Source of the DNA: Chara braunii
Lineage: Eukaryota > Streptophyta > Charophyceae > Charales > Characeae
DNA: 34,530 nucleotides
Assembly (NCBI GenBank): GCA_003427395.1
Contig: BFEA01000361.1
Coordinates: 1,158,788 to 1,193,317 of the forward strand
Reading direction: 5' to 3'
In this document: piece after piece, positions 30,215 through 34,530 of the stretch
How positions within the stretch are numbered: position 1 is the first letter of the stretch
Layout of the letters: each line of letters opens with the position of its first letter
Notes under the pieces: model-generated
Database searches by the model: none
What the model was told of the DNA's origin: nothing
The model's input: the letters and a program-made list of their open reading frames with translations, nothing else
Translations under genes and position numbers: made by a program

Positions 30215-30320
30215 CTCAATTATTATTTAATTAATTTCGTTTATTGTTAATTGTGCCCGCAACTTGGCCTTGACGAAAATCCCAGTTGTGTTTCCGGTCA
30301 CTCAAAGGATCAAAAAGTGG
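30215..30320 (+). repeat. 105-bp direct repeat, left copy
   Basis: Matches 34,358-34,460: both read TTATTTAATT-x-ATTT-x-x-TTTATTG, then a CTTG-x-x-x-GAC segment, GTTG-x-x-TTCCGGTCACTC and AAAAAGTG. The flanks differ, so the pair is short. Confidence 0.7.
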
Positions 30321-30324
30321 ACTA

Positions 30325-31300
30325 AGCAACCAAGCTCAGAGAAGTGTTTTGCCTGTTTGTATCGGTCTGTCACGCCTTAAGTAGGTCAGTAGCGAGTTGT
30401 AAAGGTAGTGACGCGAGTGTGCTCCCTGATGGGCAAGAAGCAACGCATCCTAAGGGAAATTGTGTATCTATTAGCCAGGTTCTTTATGGATGGTGACTAG
30501 TGATTACTCTTGAGTTGCTCCTGATCCCGCGCCGCAGGCAGTGACAGACTGGTTGGGTGGTCGCGCGTAGGAGTGACATATCTGAAAGAGGACAGACATG
30601 CTCTGAGACTACTCCAGTATTTAGGAATAGAGTCGGACAAAATCTGTTTGAGGACCCTACTTGGCCGTAACACTGGGGAAATGCACGTTACCTCAACAAG
30701 CATGATCTTACTTGATTTTGTCAACACTGTCAAAGTTACGTAGTGGNTTGCCGTGTGAAAACGGATGAGAATATTCCCCGAGTGTTACCTTGTGCGCCAA
30801 AAGCTGAATGGGACCCGTTACCAGGTAAATATCAGGCAGCCCAACGCGAACTTAGATAATTTAATATAAGCTCGGACAATTTGGTGTGGAATCAGAAGAC
30901 CAAGCGGAGTCTCAATTTTCTTACGTTTGGACCTGAAGTGCACTGCCTTTACACAGCAAGCGGTCCAGTCGGTGAGTGGCCAAGCACCGACTCAACAAAA
31001 ATACAGTGAAATCTGTAAGCTCGTTTTGAGCCTTGCAAAATCGGAAGTTCCACAGGGTTAATCAGCGCTCGACAGAGTAGTCCATGATTCGTTGACCTGT
31101 TTAGGCCGTCTCAGTGGTTGTGAACTTGAATAGTGACGGACTTGGACGACCCTCAACGAATCCAAACAGGGGGTCTGACAGGCTGACCGATAGGCTCAGT
31201 GAGCTCGATATTTTTCAAGATTCGGTTAATACCAGGTTTGACCAATCACGAGATCAATTCCCTGGAAAAGCGATACTTGGGTTTTAGACAGGTTATGAAT
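30325..31300. other. Gene-free stretch
   Basis: Short frames only, plus one isolated N at 30,747. Nothing recognised. Confidence 0.45.
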
Positions 31301-31303
31301 TTG

Positions 31304-31374
31304 GACTCAGTGAACTCGCGTAGACTTAGTGAACTCTGCGCGGACTCAGTGAACCCAGTATAGACTCCGCGAAA
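31304..31374 (+). repeat. ~22-bp tandem repeat, four units
   Basis: GACTCAGTGAACTCGCGTA and variants (GACTTAGTGAACTCTGCGC, GACTCAGTGAACCCAGTAT, GACTCCGCGAA). A further isolated relative, GGCTCAGTGAGCTCGAT, is at about 31,193. Confidence 0.85.
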
Positions 31375-31537
31375 ATAGCACAAAACCCACGGCTAAACAG
31401 TTGGCTGATCACTTGGGTGCCTTAATCGGTGGCTGACTCGCTTTACAGGCTCCAAACCTGAGAACGATTCTCTTTCCTTGAAAGCTGAAATCACTTGAGT
31501 AACGGGTGGTATATTCTAATTATTGATGGGCTAGAAC

Positions 31538-31837
31538 ATGAAGGGAAATATGAGAAGCAGTGAGGTTCTTGTGATAAAATATAGTTTGAGCAGGGACAAG
31601 ACAGAAGGGTGGGAAGAAAAGGAATGCCAGGATATTGAATACCATAAACAGGCTCAGCGAGAATTGGCAGTTATAATTGTTGAGGAGGAGAATTACATAG
31701 AGTACGTAGCCTACTTTTATGGCCATGATGGCAGGCTGCACAACACCTGTTCCTCTCTAGAAACCGTGGAGCAGGCCAGAGCAAGGCTCATGCGAGCTCG
31801 GTGGTACTCGAACTACCAAATAAATGAGACGTTGTAA
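31538..31837 (+). CDS. Unknown 99-codon ORF, coding-like
   Basis: ATG to TAA, with a balanced composition unlike the surrounding sequence: charged N-terminal half (DKTEGWEEKECQDIEYHKQ), then a hydrophobic-acidic segment (ELAVIIVEEENYIEYVAYFYG) that could be a beta strand, then an Arg-rich helix-like end (EQARARLMRARWYSNYQ). No known family comes to mind. It may be a small gene, an exon, or part of the same locus as the ORF at 33,322. No promoter or splice sites were assigned. Confidence 0.4.
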   Translation: MKGNMRSSEVLVIKYSLSRDKTEGWEEKECQDIEYHKQAQRELAVIIVEEENYIEYVAYFYGHDGRLHNTCSSLETVEQARARLMRARWYSNYQINETL

Positions 31838-32315
31838 AAGTCCACAACGAGACGGACACGACTTATTCAACGCCGTTGAAGATACTCGTAGTGAAGAACT
31901 CGCTGCGAAGACTCAAGCTCGTCGTGAAAGGGGATCACTGGGAATAGCCAGCCCTTGGTTGAACCCCGACCGTGTCTCCACTCTCCTCGGAATCCATTAA
32001 CACCTGAATAGCAGAAGTTGCGTTTTTCCCTGCAAGGCGAAGGTACATGGTCTTCTTGATCCGGTGGCCCAATGAATTAGATAGTAATCCAATTATCACT
32101 CTCCAATTATCACTCAAACAGACATTCAGGCAGATTATCAGCAGTGTTCAGTTGCAGCCGGCAACCTCAACAGCATTCGTTTCCTTTCTTTTTCTCAGTC
32201 CGCAGTTTCCTCAGAGTTCAGTTTCCCAGTCAGCAGTCAACCAGCAATGTTCAGTTCTCATCCAGCAACCAGCAACTGTTGGTAGAATCGACAATCAGAA
32301 AAAGTGGCTAGAAAC

Positions 32316-32600
32316 AGTGCTCAAGATAACACCCGGAACAGTACTCGGAACAGTACTCGAGGCAGTACTCGGAACAATACTCGGCACAGACCCAGGAATG
32401 GTGTATAATACTCAGATTAATGCCCAGAATATTATGTGGAACTGTACTCAGAAGCGATTTTGGAGCAGTATTTGGTAAAGTGCTCAAGAGCGTGCTCAGA
32501 ACAGTGCCCAGGACTGTACCCCAGATTGCACTCGGAGCAGTGACAAGAGCGATTCTTAGGACGGTACTTGGGGCTGCATTCAGAGCAGCACTTCTGAGCG
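32316..32600 (+). repeat. Degenerate ~12-bp minisatellite (CTCGGAACAGTA)
   Basis: Clear units at about 32,324-32,390 (CGGAACAGTACT repeated), decaying towards 32,600 with CTCAGAACAGTG-like relatives. The 12-bp period produces a GTVL-type four-residue repeat on the plus strand and similar patterns on the minus strand. Confidence 0.8.
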
Positions 32601-33079
32601 GCAATCTCAACAGCAGTTGTCAACTGGCAACCAAACAGCAGGAAACTTAGAGGAGAAATGGGGGATAGTGATACAGTTAAAGTGGCCTGCTCATTGCACA
32701 AAGTCTCAACAAGGGGTTGGAGAGAGACGGCAACCGATGACTATAGTTGTCAGACTACCGTCATGATGGAGTAGGCGCTGACACTCGTGAGAAACCATAC
32801 AAAAATTGAATATACCTACTATCTGTTTAACAAGAGTGGGAGACTGTGTGCAACCATCTCATATGTGGGTTCTGTCGAGGAGACACGGAGATCCATCTGC
32901 AGAAACAGGTAAAACGAAACTGCACCGGGCAGGAAGTGAGTAAGATAAGTTTGGATCAGGTTGGAAACTAGTAGCTACCAGAAATACTGTAAACCTGCAG
33001 GACGCGAGGATAAATGGCAAACAGTTATGACATGGTAATCACCAACAAATCAGCAATTTAGAAAATATTCAGTATTTGA

Positions 33080-33290
33080 CTTGGCAACCAGTAATCTCAC
33101 TCGGCAGCAATCTGTTCTCGGTAATCATTTTCCAGCAATCAGTTTTCAGCATTTACTTTCCACCCATCAACCTTCAGCATTAATTTCCAGCATTCAGTCT
33201 TCAACATTAGATTTCAGCACTCAGTTCTCAGCATTCAGTTCCAAGCAAACAGTTCTCTACAATCAGTCCGGTAACCAGCTCTTCAGGACC
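33080..33290 (+). repeat. Degenerate TTCAGCATTCAGT-type repeat
   Basis: CAGCATT and CAGTTYTC words recur every 12-20 bases. A weaker relative of the same pattern is at 32,120-32,280. The tract runs into the open frame of the next ORF, where it would encode Ser/Thr/Gln-rich sequence. Confidence 0.7.
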
Positions 33291-33321
33291 ATCTGATCAG
33301 CTTGTACTGGCAAGAATACTC

Positions 33322-33972
33322 ATGAGCACAGTTCAGTCTACGCCGGTCAGTGAGTCAGTGCTGGCCAGCCTCAATCGGTTCTCAAGCAAGGAGGCATTCC
33401 GTTATCAGTATGTTAGTGCCATTGGTTTTAGACAGGGAGATCTGTCAATCTTCATTGTCCAGACCAGTTTTGCTGACGACACTATCCATGATCTGAGGCC
33501 TTATCTGAAGAAGGACAAGGAGGCTCATGAACTTTTCGATCCAGTCTGGATCTCAGCCACTGAATACCTTGAGCAGAGAGAGAAGGAGCTCGATGAGAGT
33601 GGCACTACGTTGATCCGCAGCTTCGGGCCGATGCTTTATACTGACTATCCTAGGTCTCATATCCCTTCTCTTCTCACAGATGGCACGAGTAGGCTGGACG
33701 TGATCGGTTTGGCAAAGAGTTACATCTCTCCGGCAGTGATCGACATTGAGGCACTGACCGAGCCCACCGAGTACCCTTACCTCAGACGAGGGGTTGTTCA
33801 GTGGATGGACTGCCTACTTTGTGAGAGGAGTTTTGCTCCATGGTTAACTACCGTGGCATGTGCCTTGGATGGTCATGCTCAGAGCTTGCTGGCTATAGGT
33901 GGCATTTTGTCACGAAGCCGCAGTCTCAGACTGTACGTGGGCGTGGGTCACGGCACCAGAGAAGATCAGTGA
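33322..33972 (+). CDS. Unknown 216-codon ORF, best candidate protein in the window
   Basis: A single open frame with an ordinary mixed composition and no low-complexity stretch: FRYQYVSAIGFRQGDLSIFIV, SRLDVIGLAKSYISPAVIDIEALTEP, RRGVVQWMDCLLCERSF and a C-terminal GILSRSRSLRLYVGVG. No signal peptide, membrane segment or known catalytic motif is evident, and I do not recognise the family. The frame is open upstream of the ATG to a TAG at about 33,208, adding Ser/Thr/Gln-rich residues made by the adjacent repeat, so the true start or an upstream exon junction is uncertain. An AATAAA lies 300 bp downstream. It may be a host gene, or a gag-like piece of an unrecognised element, since a direct repeat pair brackets it. 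Confidence 0.55.
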   Translation: MSTVQSTPVSESVLASLNRFSSKEAFRYQYVSAIGFRQGDLSIFIVQTSFADDTIHDLRPYLKKDKEAHELFDPVWISATEYLEQREKELDESGTTLIRSFGPMLYTDYPRSHIPSLLTDGTSRLDVIGLAKSYISPAVIDIEALTEPTEYPYLRRGVVQWMDCLLCERSFAPWLTTVACALDGHAQSLLAIGGILSRSRSLRLYVGVGHGTREDQ

Positions 33973-34270
33973 AAGAAGAGATTGAGAGAGACTGACCAGA
34001 GGGATGAGCGAGGACTCTTGAGAGTTGCCGACCACGCCCGTTTATGTGTACTTTCTGAGATTATTATGAGTTCTAATTCTTTCCTCACTCAATTGCTCCT
34101 GTCTTTGCTCGAGTCAGTCAGTCTTATTTTCTGCATTATTCTTGCTTGATGATTGTCTTCGTGGATGTTTTGTCACAGTTCTCAAAATCAGATTGACATA
34201 ATTGATGCATGCACAACACCCCATAATTTTATGATTATTATTTGCCTAAATTCTCTGCTATTCCGAATCA

Positions 34271-34276
34271 AAATAA
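34271..34276 (+). promoter_or_regulatory. Possible AATAAA polyadenylation signal
   Basis: AATAAA in CAAAATAAAAGA, about 300 bp after the stop of the 216-codon ORF, in AT-rich sequence where it could occur by chance. Confidence 0.25.
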
Positions 34277-34357
34277 AAGATTCCTAAGACCGGGGACCGA
34301 CAAAGACCGCAATTGAAGGGTCTCGCTCGAAGCCGGACGCACACAACAGGAAGGGAT

Positions 34358-34460
34358 TTGCATTATTTAATTTATTTTATTTATTGCAATCACATACAAA
34401 ATCTTGCGTGACAGCCTGTTGGTTTTCCGGTCACTCGAAGTGGCCCGACTGGAAAAAGTG
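34358..34460 (+). repeat. 105-bp direct repeat, right copy
   Basis: Second copy of 30,215-30,320, same orientation, 4.1 kb away. Confidence 0.7.
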
Positions 34461-34480
34461 CGACGCCGCCCCAAAACCGG

Positions 34481-34483
<3 letters not shown>

Positions 34484-34530
<47 letters not shown>
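34484..34530. repeat. (CT)n microsatellite reaching the window end
   Basis: Uninterrupted CT units to the last base, so its full length is not visible. Confidence 0.98.

Overview
The window is non-genic eukaryotic DNA dominated by dead transposable elements and low-complexity repeats. It carries microsatellites, assembly-gap Ns, poly(A)-tailed LINE copies, a chromodomain-type Ty3/gypsy relic and a Helitron relic. I found no intact conserved housekeeping gene, and I recognised no tRNA, rRNA or CRISPR. The LINEs have an APE-like endonuclease, a reverse transcriptase and a C-terminal Cys/His knuckle (zf-RVT type), and the gypsy relic has a chromodomain. This mix fits a plant or streptophyte-alga genome, but the lineage is an inference and I cannot name a species.

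Layout 1-16.5 kb: a decayed Helitron is read on the minus strand. Its N-terminal half lies at about 13.16-15.7 kb: a repeat-bearing 402-codon ORF followed by Helitron_like_N. A short linker piece lies at about 5.27-5.38 kb, and its Pif1-type helicase lies at 2.5-4.34 kb with two unknown ORFs downstream. LINE A (about 5.67-11.03 kb) and the 5'-truncated LINE B (11,093-13,156) lie between the halves in the same orientation. LINE B has a perfect 17-bp target-site duplication made of Helitron coding sequence. LINE A is in turn interrupted by a 710-bp element (10,137-10,846) with inverted CCATG...CATGG ends, a TTAAAA duplication and internal GT and TAG microsatellites. The order of events is Helitron first, then the LINEs, with the 710-bp element entering LINE A later.

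Layout 16.5-25.5 kb: a CA microsatellite with an assembly gap, a GC-rich stretch, and a dispersed repeat (18.31-18.41 kb) also present at 115-216. Next comes a gypsy/chromovirus relic on the minus strand (18.52-19.99 kb: RNase H end, integrase, chromodomain). It is followed by AT-rich DNA with degenerate repeat families of about 125 bp (in both orientations) and about 97 bp.

Layout 25.5-34.5 kb: a CCGGA-rich island between T and A tracts, small inverted repeats, several minisatellites, a 105-bp direct repeat pair 4.1 kb apart, and three plus-strand ORFs of unknown function (28,147-28,503; 31,538-31,837; 33,322-33,972). The last is the best candidate for an uncharacterised protein. The window ends in a CT microsatellite. 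No genes in this window appear to work together; the main interest is the nested insertion history.
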